Below are positions 18,144-27,748 of a stretch of DNA of 64,000 nt, piece after piece. Numbering within the stretch: position 1 is the stretch's first letter; the number at the start of each line of letters is the position of its first letter. The notes below the pieces were generated by a model that worked only from the letters and a program-made list of their open reading frames with translations, did no database searches and was not told the origin of the DNA. A program made the translations under genes and the position numbers. Origin of the DNA: Clostridiales bacterium UBA1234 (GTDB taxonomy: Bacteria; Bacillota; Clostridia; TANB77; UBA1234); the NCBI GenBank assembly GCA_002308995.1, contig DBWQ01000023.1, positions 14,642-78,641 of the forward strand, in the 5' to 3' direction.

Positions 18144-19361
18144 TCATTTTGTTAACTGACTCTTAATAAGTTTAGCGTTTTTCTCGTCTTCCTCGTCAAT
18201 CCATAAAACCTCCATTTCCGATATTTTACGAATCGTTTTGGATGATTTTGGTTGGTAGCGAATCTCAAGCTTTGCAATATCTACGGTAATGCCACTCGTG
18301 GATATATAAAAACGCCCCTCAAAATTTTGACTACTTCCCTTACCCGTATATAGGTAGGAGACTTTCGTACCATCTGCTTCAATGGCAAGTTCGATATTAT
18401 TATCTACTGATGTAAAAGAATACACAATGTGGCCTTGATTATCCACAATCAAATCAGTGCGTATGGTATTTCCACCCTTTTGATATAGGTCAATTGTCAA
18501 AATCGATTTAGAATCATAATTTGTCATGTCATCACGTAATCTTTCATAAGCCTTTTGGATATTGCTCTGAAGTTGAATAATCTCTTGTTCTTTCGATAAC
18601 TCTTCATTCTTTGGAGACACTTTTATTAAAATATCCACAAGGTAAGAAATTGCCTCTTCATCCTCTTTGAGTTCTTTTAGAACACTCTCCACCATTTCTT
18701 TGATATGCGCATGAGAAAGTGAAAGCCTATAACGTTTGGTTTGATACTCCTTTTGATGAATGGTAATCGCTTGATGATTCTCTACCTCAATATAATGATT
18801 GACTTGCCCCATGGCAATTTTAGCATATTTTTTTAGGAGTAATCCACCTTTTTCTATATACGCCTTTTCCTCTTTACTTGCCTCCTCGGGAATGAGGCCA
18901 AGTCTTTGTGCCACCATTTGAGAGTTTTCTTGATGAAAAGCAGCCCACTCTCGAAACAAAAAAGGAAATGTCATCGCATAGGTCTCTTTATTTTTAATGA
19001 TTTCTCCACTTTGCAAGATGATTTCACCAAGGCTTGCTAAAAATACCACATCTAAATCCTTCGCTTGTTTCAAAATTGTACCACTAACGATAATATCTTC
19101 AGAGACATCTGTCTGATTCGCACTCATCGCTTGCAAAAATTGACCATTCACACGAAGGGTGATTTCATTTTCACCATTTTGAAGCATCTGATTTAACGCT
19201 TCCCCAAAATGCGAGTAGACATATTGTTTTTTGGTTAATGCTTTTACAAATCTTGTGCTTTTCGTTTGTGTGATAACAACGACTCCTATCAAAACCATTA
19301 TCACTGCCACCCAAAAAAGCCAAATTGTTTTTTTGAGTAAATTGCCTCGATTTTCTTCCAT
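18144..19361 (-). CDS. Membrane-anchored protein, paralogue of the BamE-like neighbour
   Basis: A 405-residue protein of unknown function with a single N-terminal transmembrane segment (about residues 11-32) and a beta-rich extracytoplasmic part. It lacks the C-terminal BamE-like repeats of its paralogue. The ATG at 19361 follows GAAGGAGGAG. A longer frame would overlap dnaE and is rejected. It lies 17 bp after dnaE, so it is probably co-transcribed. A TATAAT in the 88-bp gap after it may serve the next gene. Confidence 0.65.
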   Translation of the reverse strand: MEENRGNLLKKTIWLFWVAVIMVLIGVVVITQTKSTRFVKALTKKQYVYSHFGEALNQMLQNGENEITLRVNGQFLQAMSANQTDVSEDIIVSGTILKQAKDLDVVFLASLGEIILQSGEIIKNKETYAMTFPFLFREWAAFHQENSQMVAQRLGLIPEEASKEEKAYIEKGGLLLKKYAKIAMGQVNHYIEVENHQAITIHQKEYQTKRYRLSLSHAHIKEMVESVLKELKEDEEAISYLVDILIKVSPKNEELSKEQEIIQLQSNIQKAYERLRDDMTNYDSKSILTIDLYQKGGNTIRTDLIVDNQGHIVYSFTSVDNNIELAIEADGTKVSYLYTGKGSSQNFEGRFYISTSGITVDIAKLEIRYQPKSSKTIRKISEMEVLWIDEEDEKNAKLIKSQLTK

Positions 19362-19378
19362 TGCTCCTCCTTCATTTG

Positions 19379-22300
19379 TTACAAAATCCATAAAACATTC
19401 TCTTCTCCTGCCAGCTTCTTCAAATGTTCCAAGGTTTTTTCGTTAATGAATAATCTAACAAAACTTTCCTTATCTTGATTGATAATTTTTACATCCGTAT
19501 TCGTCTTTTGATTGCCAATGAGTTTAATATAATTTCTTAGTTCATCTAATTGGTCTTTAGAAAAGTCTTTATCAATGATTAATTGCAGTTTTTGACTCAC
19601 CACAGGAGCGATGGTTTCCTCCTCTTTCTTATGGTCATACATTTCTATCCTTGTCATCACAACAGTAATTTCATCCTCTTTCACATTGATTCTACCACTT
19701 ACCTTAACCACTTGATCTTCTATCAATACATTTTTATACCCTTGATAGATTTTTGGGAAAGCCAAAAAACGAATCGAACCATACAAATCTTCTATTTCGA
19801 CGAATGCCATGATATCATTATTTTTCGTAATCTTCGTTTTCACATTGGCGATGATTCCAATGAGTGTTATCAGCTGGCCATCTTGTAGTTCTGTTTGGAT
19901 GTTTCCCTCTTCATCTAATGCTACATCCAAATCGGTACTTTTGATATTTGAAATCGAATCAATATCACCGATAAACGATTCTAAAGGATGCCCAGAAACA
20001 TATAAGCCTAGTACTTCTTTTTCCATCGATAGCATGACTTTTTTATCTAGTTCTTTTTGTGGTCTTAATTGATACAAACTCTCTTCTTTTGCACTTTGAG
20101 GCGATTCAAACAAATTTAATTGGCCCGAAAGCGCTCTTTTTTGATCAGCACTAATCGTATCAATCACATCTTCAAACGAGCACAAAAGCGTATTGCGATT
20201 TGGCTCTAAGCTATCAAAAACACCTGCCTTAATCATACTTTCAATACACTTTTTATTCACAAGTTCTCCACTCATTCGTTTGCAAAAATCGATAAAACTA
20301 GTAAAAGGACCATGTTGGTCACGTTCTTTGGTAATAGCTTCTACTACACCAATTCCTACATTTTTAATAGCGGATAATCCAAAAATAATGGTGTCTTTCG
20401 AAACGGTAAAACGGCTATAACTTAAATTAATATCTGGTCTTTGAATCTCAATTTTTTGTTTCTTGCATTCGTTAATATACACCGAGATTTTATCCATCGT
20501 GGTAATAAAACTATTCAGCATTGCTGCAAAAAACTCCGTCGGATAATACGTTTTTAAATACGCGGTACGATACGCCACCACTGCATAACATGCAGCATGC
20601 GATTTGTTAAAAGCGTATTTGGCAAACTCCGCCATTTCATCAAAAATCTTGCTCGCAGATTTTTCATCTACTCCCTTTCGAATGGCCCCTGGGATAATTA
20701 CCTTTCCATCTTCATCGGTCACACCATAGATAAAATTCTTTCTTTCCTCTGCCATCACCTCTAGTTTTTTCTTACCCATTGCGCGCCTTACTAAATCTGC
20801 TCTTCCAAGTGAGTAACCTGCAATATCTCTTACAATTTGCATGACTTGCTCTTGGTATACCATACACCCATAGGTAACATTTAAAATTGGTTCTAACGCT
20901 GGATGCGTGTACTCTGTTAATTCTGGATTATTCTTTCCTTTGATATAGCGAGGAATTTGATCCATAGGACCTGGTCTAAAAAGAGAGACCCCCGCAATCA
21001 AATCTTCTAATCTGTCTGGCTTTAACTCTTTCATAAATGCTGTCATACCAGCACTTTCAAATTGGAATACGCCAATGGTATTGCCATCTGCCCAAAGCTT
21101 ATATACTTTTGGGTCATTCATTGCTTCATCATAACAAACATCCACATTACGGTTTTGTTTCACCAAATCCACTGCATCTTTGATAACCGTTAACGTACGA
21201 AGCCCTAAAAAATCCATTTTTAAAAGGCCTAATTCTTCTAGAATCGTCATCGTATATTGGGTAGAAACAATATCTCCATTTTGATATAATGGCACATACG
21301 AATCGACCGGGTCCTTCGTAATAACCACACCCGCAGCATGCGTAGAAGCATGTCTTGGAAGGCCCTCTAACCTTTTGGAAATATCGATTACTTGCTTCAC
21401 TTCAGCATCTTCCTCATAGAGTTCTTTGAATTCAGGGTTCATCTCTAGCGCCTTTTCAAGCGTCATATGAAGCTCCATCGGTACCATTTTAGAGATGACA
21501 TCTGCTTTACTATACGGAATATTTAAAACTCTTGCGACATCACGAATTACAGCTCTAGCAGCCATAGTTCCAAAGGTAATAATCTGCGCCACATGGTCAT
21601 CTCCGTATTTTCGGCACACATAGTCAATGACTTCCCCTCTACGTTCATAGCAAAAATCCACATCAAAATCTGGCATACTGACTCTTTCTGGATTTAAAAA
21701 ACGTTCAAAGATTAATTGATAGCGAATTGGGTCAATATCGGTAATCGACATACAATACGCCGCTAAACTACCAGCACCACTGCCACGTCCAGGTCCTACA
21801 GGAATATCTTGTGATTTAGCATATTGGATAAAATCTGCCACAATCAAAAAATAATCGACGTATCCCATTTTTTGAATCACAGAAAGTTCATACGTTAAAC
21901 GCTCATATAAATCTGGTCTTAACGTTTTAATTTTTTCTTCGTCATCATAATGAGCCTTAATTTGATAACGATTAACTAATCCTTTATAACACTCGTCTTT
22001 TAAAAATTCAAAATGGTCCTTATGATTTGGCGTATCAAAATTAGGAAGTATCGTATGGCCAAATGTAAAGGTGACGTTACATTTATTAGCTACCTCTACA
22101 GTGTTTTCTAACACTTCTGGAAGATTTTTAAAATTCTCATACATTTCCTCAATGGATTTTACATAGAACTCATCCGTTTCAAAACGAAAGCGATCTTCAT
22201 CCATGATTTTTTTACCCGTTTGAATACAAAGAAGCACCTCATGACTATAACTATCTTCACGATTTAAATAGTGTGCATCGTTCGTGGCAATCATCTTAAC

Positions 22301-22897
22301 ACCAAGTTCACGTGCTAGCTTAATGAGTTTTTGATTCACTCTTACCTGTTCTTGCAAACCATTATGTTGCAGTTCCAGATAAAAATCCTCCTTGCCAAAA
22401 ATATCAATATATTCAAGTGCCACTTGTTTTGCTTTTTCTAAATCATCTTGCAAAATAGCTTGGCTAATAAAACCTGCCAAACAAGCACTACTACCAATAA
22501 GTCCCTTACTGTACCTTCGAAGAATTTCCATATCGATACGAGGCTTATAATAGTACCCTTCTGTAAAGGATAGTGATACTAATTTGATTAAATTTTGATA
22601 CCCCTCATTATCTTTGGCAAGTAAAATTAAATGCCCGTACTTATCATCTACGCCAATTTCTTTATCAAACCTGGAACGTGGTGCCACATAAGCTTCTACG
22701 CCAATAATAGGTTTAATATCATTTTTCAAGCATTCTTTATAAAATTCCACTGCACCATACATCACCCCATGGTCTGTAATGGCACATGCTTTCATTCCCT
22801 CGTCTTTTACCTTTTTCACTAAATCTTTGATACGATTCGCACCATCTAACAAACTATATTCTGTATGCACATGCAAATGGACAAAATCTTTTTCCAT
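19379..22897 (-). CDS. dnaE: DNA polymerase III alpha subunit (DnaE type)
   Basis: Replicative or lagging-strand DNA polymerase. The 1172-residue protein starts with a PHP domain (FVHLHVHTEYSLLDG). It continues with the catalytic palm, including GPGRGSGAGSLAAY (about 365) and PDFDVDF (about 408, metal-binding aspartates). A tandem HhH region and an OB-fold domain (ITLIGIIANVKTKITKN) follow. There is no PolC-type exonuclease insertion. The ribosome site is AGGTGG. The gene is followed closely by the 18144-19361 gene and preceded by rluB's neighbour region. All arginines I checked avoid CGG. Confidence 0.97.
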   Translation of the reverse strand: MEKDFVHLHVHTEYSLLDGANRIKDLVKKVKDEGMKACAITDHGVMYGAVEFYKECLKNDIKPIIGVEAYVAPRSRFDKEIGVDDKYGHLILLAKDNEGYQNLIKLVSLSFTEGYYYKPRIDMEILRRYSKGLIGSSACLAGFISQAILQDDLEKAKQVALEYIDIFGKEDFYLELQHNGLQEQVRVNQKLIKLARELGVKMIATNDAHYLNREDSYSHEVLLCIQTGKKIMDEDRFRFETDEFYVKSIEEMYENFKNLPEVLENTVEVANKCNVTFTFGHTILPNFDTPNHKDHFEFLKDECYKGLVNRYQIKAHYDDEEKIKTLRPDLYERLTYELSVIQKMGYVDYFLIVADFIQYAKSQDIPVGPGRGSGAGSLAAYCMSITDIDPIRYQLIFERFLNPERVSMPDFDVDFCYERRGEVIDYVCRKYGDDHVAQIITFGTMAARAVIRDVARVLNIPYSKADVISKMVPMELHMTLEKALEMNPEFKELYEEDAEVKQVIDISKRLEGLPRHASTHAAGVVITKDPVDSYVPLYQNGDIVSTQYTMTILEELGLLKMDFLGLRTLTVIKDAVDLVKQNRNVDVCYDEAMNDPKVYKLWADGNTIGVFQFESAGMTAFMKELKPDRLEDLIAGVSLFRPGPMDQIPRYIKGKNNPELTEYTHPALEPILNVTYGCMVYQEQVMQIVRDIAGYSLGRADLVRRAMGKKKLEVMAEERKNFIYGVTDEDGKVIIPGAIRKGVDEKSASKIFDEMAEFAKYAFNKSHAACYAVVAYRTAYLKTYYPTEFFAAMLNSFITTMDKISVYINECKKQKIEIQRPDINLSYSRFTVSKDTIIFGLSAIKNVGIGVVEAITKERDQHGPFTSFIDFCKRMSGELVNKKCIESMIKAGVFDSLEPNRNTLLCSFEDVIDTISADQKRALSGQLNLFESPQSAKEESLYQLRPQKELDKKVMLSMEKEVLGLYVSGHPLESFIGDIDSISNIKSTDLDVALDEEGNIQTELQDGQLITLIGIIANVKTKITKNNDIMAFVEIEDLYGSIRFLAFPKIYQGYKNVLIEDQVVKVSGRINVKEDEITVVMTRIEMYDHKKEEETIAPVVSQKLQLIIDKDFSKDQLDELRNYIKLIGNQKTNTDVKIINQDKESFVRLFINEKTLEHLKKLAGEENVLWIL

Positions 22898-22948
22898 ACA
22901 ACCACCTATGATTATTTCAATTTTCCACCAAACGGTAAGTAACCGCCA

Positions 22949-23672
22949 TTACAATTCATTTTCCATGATTTCTTTCACTTCTTGCTTGGTTAAATAGCGC
23001 CACTTTCCCTTTTCTACACCCTCACAAGTTAAATTTCCAACCCCTTCTCTTTTCAGTGCAATCACCGAAAGGCCGATGGCTTCGCACATTTTTCTGACTT
23101 GTCTATTTCTACCTTCATGAATTTGAATCCAAATGCGTGCAACGTTGTTGACTTTGTCTTTTAATAAAAGTTCCACCTTTGCGGGAGAGGTTGTGTAATC
23201 TTCTATCAGAATGCCATTACGAAGTTTATTTAAATCTTTCTCCGAAGGAATACCATTGGTTTTCGCAATATACGTTTTGGTAGTTTCATGTTTAGGATGT
23301 GTCACCTTATAAATAAACTCTCCATCATTAGAAAGTAAAAGAAGACCAGAAGTATACATATCAAGCCTACCACACGGAACCACTTTTTCTTTCACACCTT
23401 CTAGTAATTCCATCACTGTTTTTCTACCACGTTCATCACTTGCGGTTGTCACATATCCCACCGGCTTATTTAATAAAATATATACTTTGTCTTCTTTTGT
23501 AATTTCTTTTCCCTCTACCATCACTTTGTCTTTTCCAGGAACTACTTTGGTGCCTAACTCAGTTACCACTTTTCCATTCACTTTCACTTTTCCGCATGGT
23601 AATCAGTTCTTCACATTTTCTTCTTGATGCCACACCACATTCTGCTAAATATTTTTGTAATCGTTCTTCCAT
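22949..23672 (-). CDS. rluB: Pseudouridine synthase RluB, read through a +1 shift at CGG
   Basis: RluB/RsuA-family enzyme that makes pseudouridine in rRNA. It is open from the ATG at 23672 (AAGGAG upstream) for 26 codons, then needs to skip C23594 and runs on from 23593 to 22949, giving 240 residues. The first part, MEERLQKYLAECGVASRRK, is the S4 domain start. After the shift comes GKVKVNGKVVTELG, exactly as the S4 domain continues in the family. The catalytic motif GRLDMYTSGLLLL follows. Without the shift only a short useless peptide would be made, and a GTG at 23587 would lose half the S4 domain. Confidence 0.9.
23592..23594 (-). other. CGG +1 frameshift site 2 (rluB)
   Basis: Context ATG-CGG-A on the minus strand. 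The skipped C is 23594 and the next codon is GGA (Gly27), within the S4 domain. Confidence 0.88.
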
Positions 23673-23690
23673 ATTAACTCCTTTTATATC

Positions 23691-23935
23691 AAAATTCATT
23701 GATTATCATATCTTTTTGTATTCTCTATTCGCTAAGTACTTCATTTATAAGAAAGCCTAGCAAAAACCACGCACAGCCTTTTGAAATTTTTCAGGAGCAC
23801 CTACCGCTTAACGCTTTCCTAAAAAATTTCACCGGCTGTAGCTTAGGCTTTTGCATGCTTTCTAATGCATTCCGTAATACGCTGATAGAGAATACAAAAA
23901 AGATATGATGATTCTTTTGAACTTAAAATGAATTG
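23691..23935. repeat. Giant imperfect hairpin element 1
   Basis: The 403-bp gap between rluB and glgA (23673-24075) holds no convincing gene. About 245 bp of it forms a long imperfect palindrome. The outer arms include TTATCATATCTTTTTGTATT and its inverted counterpart near 23885-23915. Nested arms include AAGCCTA, ACAGCC and GAAATTTTT with complements. The core resembles that of the second giant hairpin after dxs. It may be a non-autonomous mobile element or a structured RNA. Confidence 0.6.
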
Positions 23936-24031
23936 TTTTGACAAATTCCTCACATAATATCGTTGTATTTCATATAGTATTCTAGATTTCCATTTTCCAT
24001 AGATGCTAGCATTTATGGGTTTATATAGATT

Positions 24032-24071
24032 GTCAAGCTTAAACGATAAACCTTTATCATTTAAGCTTGAC
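24032..24071. repeat. Palindrome at the 3' end of glgA
   Basis: Two 19-nt arms (24032-24050 and 24053-24071) pair with a single mismatch and a 2-nt loop, 4 bp beyond the glgA stop. There is no T-run on the glgA side, so it is not a standard terminator. Confidence 0.6.
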
Positions 24072-24075
24072 CCTT

Positions 24076-25491
24076 TTAAACACTTTCATATAATTTGGCA
24101 TATTCTTTTGCCGAAACTTCCCAAGAAAAATTCTCTTGCATCACTCTTTTTCTCAGCATATCCCATTCTTTTGTATTTTCATATACCTCTAACGCCTTTT
24201 TGGTTACCTCTACTAAATCATCCACTTTATGTCCCCAAAAAGTAAAACCATTGCCATGTTCTTTATCTCCCAAGTATCCCGTAATGGTATCACGAAGTCC
24301 TCCTGTGCATCTCGCAATCGGGATTGTCCCATAACGAAAACTAATTAATTGTGAAAGACCACAAGGCTCAAATAAGGATGGCATCAAAAAGATATCAGAG
24401 CTAGCATAAATGCGCTTCGAAAGTTCACCATCAAACACATTATTGACGGATACCTTTTCTGGATACTTTTCTGCAAGCCTCTTTAAGCGATTAATATAAT
24501 GTTCTTCTCCCACACCAAGCATGACAAATTGAATGTCTTCTGTTTTTAAAATACGATTCATCCCTTCAATTAAAATATCAAACCCTTTATGCGGTACAAC
24601 CCTTGAAACAACTGCAAGCATTGGCACATCTCTTTGTGGTAAATGAAGTTCCTCTTGCAAAGCATGTTTGTTTTGTGCCTTTTTATCAATTGTCTCTACC
24701 GTATAGCGATGTACTAATGCACTATCTTTTTCAGGATTAAACTCCTCATAATCAATTCCGTTCACAATTCCCAAAAGTTTTCCTTGCTCAGCTTTTGAAC
24801 GAAGCAGGCCATCATAACCAAATCCATATTTTTCTGTTTGAATCTCCTCAGCATAAGTTTTACTCACTGTCGTTACCATATCAGCATATAAAATTCCCAC
24901 TTTTGTAAAACTCAAATCTCCATAAAACTCAAAGTTATCAATATTAAAATATTCATCTCCAACATCAAAATGATAAATATTGCCACGATTAAACCTGCCA
25001 TTATACTCTAAATTATGCGTCGTATAAATAATTTTAGCATGATGATCATGCATAACTTCACGTACTAAAAAAGCAATGGGACCCGTTTGCCAATCATTTA
25101 AGTGCAATATGTCTGGCTGAAAACTTTTATAAAACATCGCAACTGCTCTATCAAAAAAAGCAAAGCGTTCTGCTTCATCTGGATGACAATACATCCCATT
25201 ACGATCAAAATACGTAATACTATCCACAAAATAAGTGGTTAATGTTTTGCCACTTAGTTCTTGATCATGCTTACGAATAATGCAGTTTTCTTTTTTTCCT
25301 TGCATAAAAATAGGAAAATCACATACATACTGCATTTCCACGTTATTAATTTCTCGATACTTCGGCATCATAATAGCAATATCGTACCCCATTTTCAAAA
25401 GTTCTTTCGGAAGAGACCCTGCCACGTCAGCAAGACCACCCGACTTTGCGTATGGTGAAACTTCTGATGCCACAAATAACACTTTTTTCAT
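24076..25491 (-). CDS. glgA: Glycogen synthase (ADP-glucose)
   Basis: GT5-family starch/glycogen synthase that transfers glucose from ADP-glucose to a growing alpha-1,4-glucan. The 471-residue protein has the N-terminal substrate motif KSGGLADV (about 18-25), the LHLNDWQTG segment, the RVVPHKGFDIL hinge and the C-terminal PSLFEPCGLSQL motif. The start at 25491 has a GGAGGAG site; the upstream in-frame ATG lies inside that site. It follows rluD closely and no other glg genes are in the window, so the rest of the pathway must be elsewhere. Confidence 0.95.
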   Translation of the reverse strand: MKKVLFVASEVSPYAKSGGLADVAGSLPKELLKMGYDIAIMMPKYREINNVEMQYVCDFPIFMQGKKENCIIRKHDQELSGKTLTTYFVDSITYFDRNGMYCHPDEAERFAFFDRAVAMFYKSFQPDILHLNDWQTGPIAFLVREVMHDHHAKIIYTTHNLEYNGRFNRGNIYHFDVGDEYFNIDNFEFYGDLSFTKVGILYADMVTTVSKTYAEEIQTEKYGFGYDGLLRSKAEQGKLLGIVNGIDYEEFNPEKDSALVHRYTVETIDKKAQNKHALQEELHLPQRDVPMLAVVSRVVPHKGFDILIEGMNRILKTEDIQFVMLGVGEEHYINRLKRLAEKYPEKVSVNNVFDGELSKRIYASSDIFLMPSLFEPCGLSQLISFRYGTIPIARCTGGLRDTITGYLGDKEHGNGFTFWGHKVDDLVEVTKKALEVYENTKEWDMLRKRVMQENFSWEVSAKEYAKLYESV

Positions 25492-25505
25492 TAGTAACTC
25501 CTCCA

Positions 25506-26408
25506 TTATACTTCTGTAAGACTCTCCATTACTCTTTGAAACTCACTAGGAGCTGGAGCTTCAAATTCCATATATTCATGTTTTGTAGGATGTACAAAGC
25601 CAAGAAGCTTGGCATGAAGCATTTGACTGGTAACGCCAAAAGGATTCTTGCCGCTAGAATAAACATCATCCCCCACAATAGGATACCCTATATGTGACAA
25701 ATGAACACGAATTTGATGAGTTCTCCCAGTTCTCAGCGTAACCTCTAGTAGCGTATATCCTTCTCGAAAACGTTTTAACACTTTAAAATCACTACGAGCT
25801 TCACGGCCATTTTTTACCACCGCCATCTTTTTGCGGTCGGTTGGATGACGACCAATGGGAAGTTCAATAACGCCATTATCTTCTTTGACAATCCCTTTGA
25901 CGAAAGCAAGATAAATCTTTTTGGTGGTTCTATTTTTAATCTGACTGGCTATATCTTGATGTGCATAATTATTTTTGGCAACTACCAAGACACCTGTCGT
26001 ATTTTTATCCAATCGATGAATAATCCCTGGTCTAAATTCTCCATTGACATCTGATAAAGAAGTTCTTCCTAATAATGCATTTACCAATGTCCCAGAATAA
26101 TTACCACTAGCAGGATGTACCACCATTCCCTTAGGTTTATTAATCACAACAATATCTTCATCTTCATAAAGAATATCTAGAAAAATATTTTCTGCTTGAA
26201 TCGTTTGATCCACCTCTTTTTCTATCTCTTGTGGAATCGTGATTTCATCATTCGTAGAAACTTTTGTCGATACTTTGACCGTTTTTCCATTGAGTAAAAT
26301 CTTGCCTTCCTTAATTAAACTCTGCGCTAAGCTTCTTGTTATTCTGATATCTAATAACGGAATCACAGCATCTATTCTCATCTGATGATAGTTTTCTTCA
26401 ACTTTCAT
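25506..26408 (-). CDS. rluD: RluA-family pseudouridine synthase (RluD-like)
   Basis: Makes pseudouridines in 23S rRNA. The 300-residue protein has an N-terminal S4 domain (residues 1-75) and the catalytic motif GIIHRLDKNTTGVLVVAK with its aspartate. The GRTHQIRVHLSHIGYPIVGD motif of the family follows. It sits directly downstream of lspA, a common pairing in Bacillota. The ribosome site is TAGGAGGAG. Confidence 0.95.
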   Translation of the reverse strand: MKVEENYHQMRIDAVIPLLDIRITRSLAQSLIKEGKILLNGKTVKVSTKVSTNDEITIPQEIEKEVDQTIQAENIFLDILYEDEDIVVINKPKGMVVHPASGNYSGTLVNALLGRTSLSDVNGEFRPGIIHRLDKNTTGVLVVAKNNYAHQDIASQIKNRTTKKIYLAFVKGIVKEDNGVIELPIGRHPTDRKKMAVVKNGREARSDFKVLKRFREGYTLLEVTLRTGRTHQIRVHLSHIGYPIVGDDVYSSGKNPFGVTSQMLHAKLLGFVHPTKHEYMEFEAPAPSEFQRVMESLTEV

Positions 26409-26423
26409 GAACTCCTCCTAAAG

Positions 26424-26852
26424 CTATACTTCGCTATCTGTTCCTATTACCATAAGCGTTTGGAAAATTAAGCCGATGGCGCCAAACACTACCATCAAAT
26501 CTGCCAAATTGCATACACCAAAAGGTTGAATAAATAAATAATCTACAACAAATCCTCTAAAAATTCTATCTAGTACATTACTAATACCACCAGCCAAAAC
26601 TGCTTTCCAACAAAAACGGATTTTATCATAACGCTGTGTGGTTAAATAAAAAATAATCGTAATTAATAACAAAATGCAAATCGAAAGGACAATTAATGTC
26701 GTATTTTGTCCTTCTGCAAAACCAAAGGCAGTACCAGTATTCTCCATATACCTCACTTCTAACCATTTAGGAATAAGTACCTCCATAGGTTTTGACTGAT
26801 AAGCAAAATACTTAATCGCTTGATCTAGAATAATCAATAAAACAATAACCAT
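26424..26852 (-). CDS. lspA: Lipoprotein signal peptidase (signal peptidase II)
   Basis: Inner-membrane aspartyl protease that removes the signal peptide from prolipoproteins after Lgt has acted. The 142-residue protein has four hydrophobic segments and the family blocks NTGTAFGF, GGISNVLDRIFRGFVVDY (one catalytic Asp) and FGVCNLAD (the other). It is a little short at the N-terminus compared with typical members. The ATG overlaps the stop of the preceding gene (TAATG), so the two are coupled. Lgt itself is at 41 kb. Confidence 0.93.
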   Translation of the reverse strand: MVIVLLIILDQAIKYFAYQSKPMEVLIPKWLEVRYMENTGTAFGFAEGQNTTLIVLSICILLLITIIFYLTTQRYDKIRFCWKAVLAGGISNVLDRIFRGFVVDYLFIQPFGVCNLADLMVVFGAIGLIFQTLMVIGTDSEV

Positions 26853-27631
26853 TATTCCCCTCTCCCTTCTTCATATGTTTTCTCATTAGATGCTATCTCC
26901 GCCCCTTTTTCCATTGTAGGAGCTTGATTTAGCTCACGTTTTGGAAAACTTGTTTTTTCCTGAGCATCCTTTTCTGATGCTGATGGCATCTTATTGATAG
27001 CAAGATTTTTCTCTAAATAGTCATCCACCAAGCTACCAATTTGATCAAATAACTTTTGTTGCTGTACATTAACAGGCACCAAAGCCGTCTGTACTTCCCT
27101 TTTTAAAACTGCCTCTACATCTAGATTCACAAAATCACACTCTTTGATTGTCTCTTTGATGCAATCCACTGGAGATAAAATACCGGGGTTTTGGACAGAA
27201 GTCGTCACAAAACCAGCCCTTTCTGCTCTTGGTTTAACGAAACGTCTTTCCAAATAAGCAATCACTTTTTGGTATTCTTCTCGATTTTTCTTTTTTTTCG
27301 TCAATCCACGTACCACATCCAAAAATGAGATATTTTCTTCTTTCGCATCAAACTCTGTGATAGCCAAAAGATACGCCGTAATATTTTGTTTTAAGACATT
27401 TAAATACTCCCCATTTTGCACCAAAACAGCTCTACTTTGTAGGGCATGTTTTGCTGTCATCTCATTTTCATCAAAGCACTCCGCCTTATGCTCAAGCACC
27501 TGTGCAGTTGGAGTTGGCTTAGTACATGTATACCATTTATATTCCGTTAAATATCTTTCTAAACTGTTTTTATATTCATCGTACTCTTCCTTGGTGCGGA
27601 TGGACTTTAATGGTCTGATTCTGTTTTCCAT
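26852..27631 (-). CDS. Conserved-looking protein of unknown function
   Basis: A 259-residue, hydrophilic, probably cytoplasmic protein that I do not recognise. It is rich in charged helices, has no signal peptide, and ends in a low-complexity Glu/Lys/Ala/Pro tail (about 210-259). It heads the operon with lspA, rluD and glgA and overlaps the lspA start. Its promoter is back to back with that of dxs. Confidence 0.65.
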   Translation of the reverse strand: MENRIRPLKSIRTKEEYDEYKNSLERYLTEYKWYTCTKPTPTAQVLEHKAECFDENEMTAKHALQSRAVLVQNGEYLNVLKQNITAYLLAITEFDAKEENISFLDVVRGLTKKKKNREEYQKVIAYLERRFVKPRAERAGFVTTSVQNPGILSPVDCIKETIKECDFVNLDVEAVLKREVQTALVPVNVQQQKLFDQIGSLVDDYLEKNLAINKMPSASEKDAQEKTSFPKRELNQAPTMEKGAEIASNEKTYEEGRGE

Positions 27632-27666
27632 TTATTTACATCCTTTCCTTCTTTTGTATCATTTCT

Positions 27667-27724
27667 ATTATACTAATAAGTTTTTACGATTACAATTGTT
27701 TTTTGCCTTTTTCGATGATATAAT
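27667..27724. promoter_or_regulatory. Divergent promoters for dxs and the lspA operon
   Basis: Plus strand: -35 TTGTTT (27696-27701), 17 bp spacer, extended -10 TGATATAAT (27719-27724) for dxs. Minus strand: -35 TTGTAA (27690-27695), 17 bp spacer, -10 TATAAT (27667-27672) for the other operon. The two -35 hexamers touch and form the palindrome ACAATTGT. Confidence 0.8.
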
Positions 27725-27748
27725 GTCCACACAGAAAGAAGGAGATTT

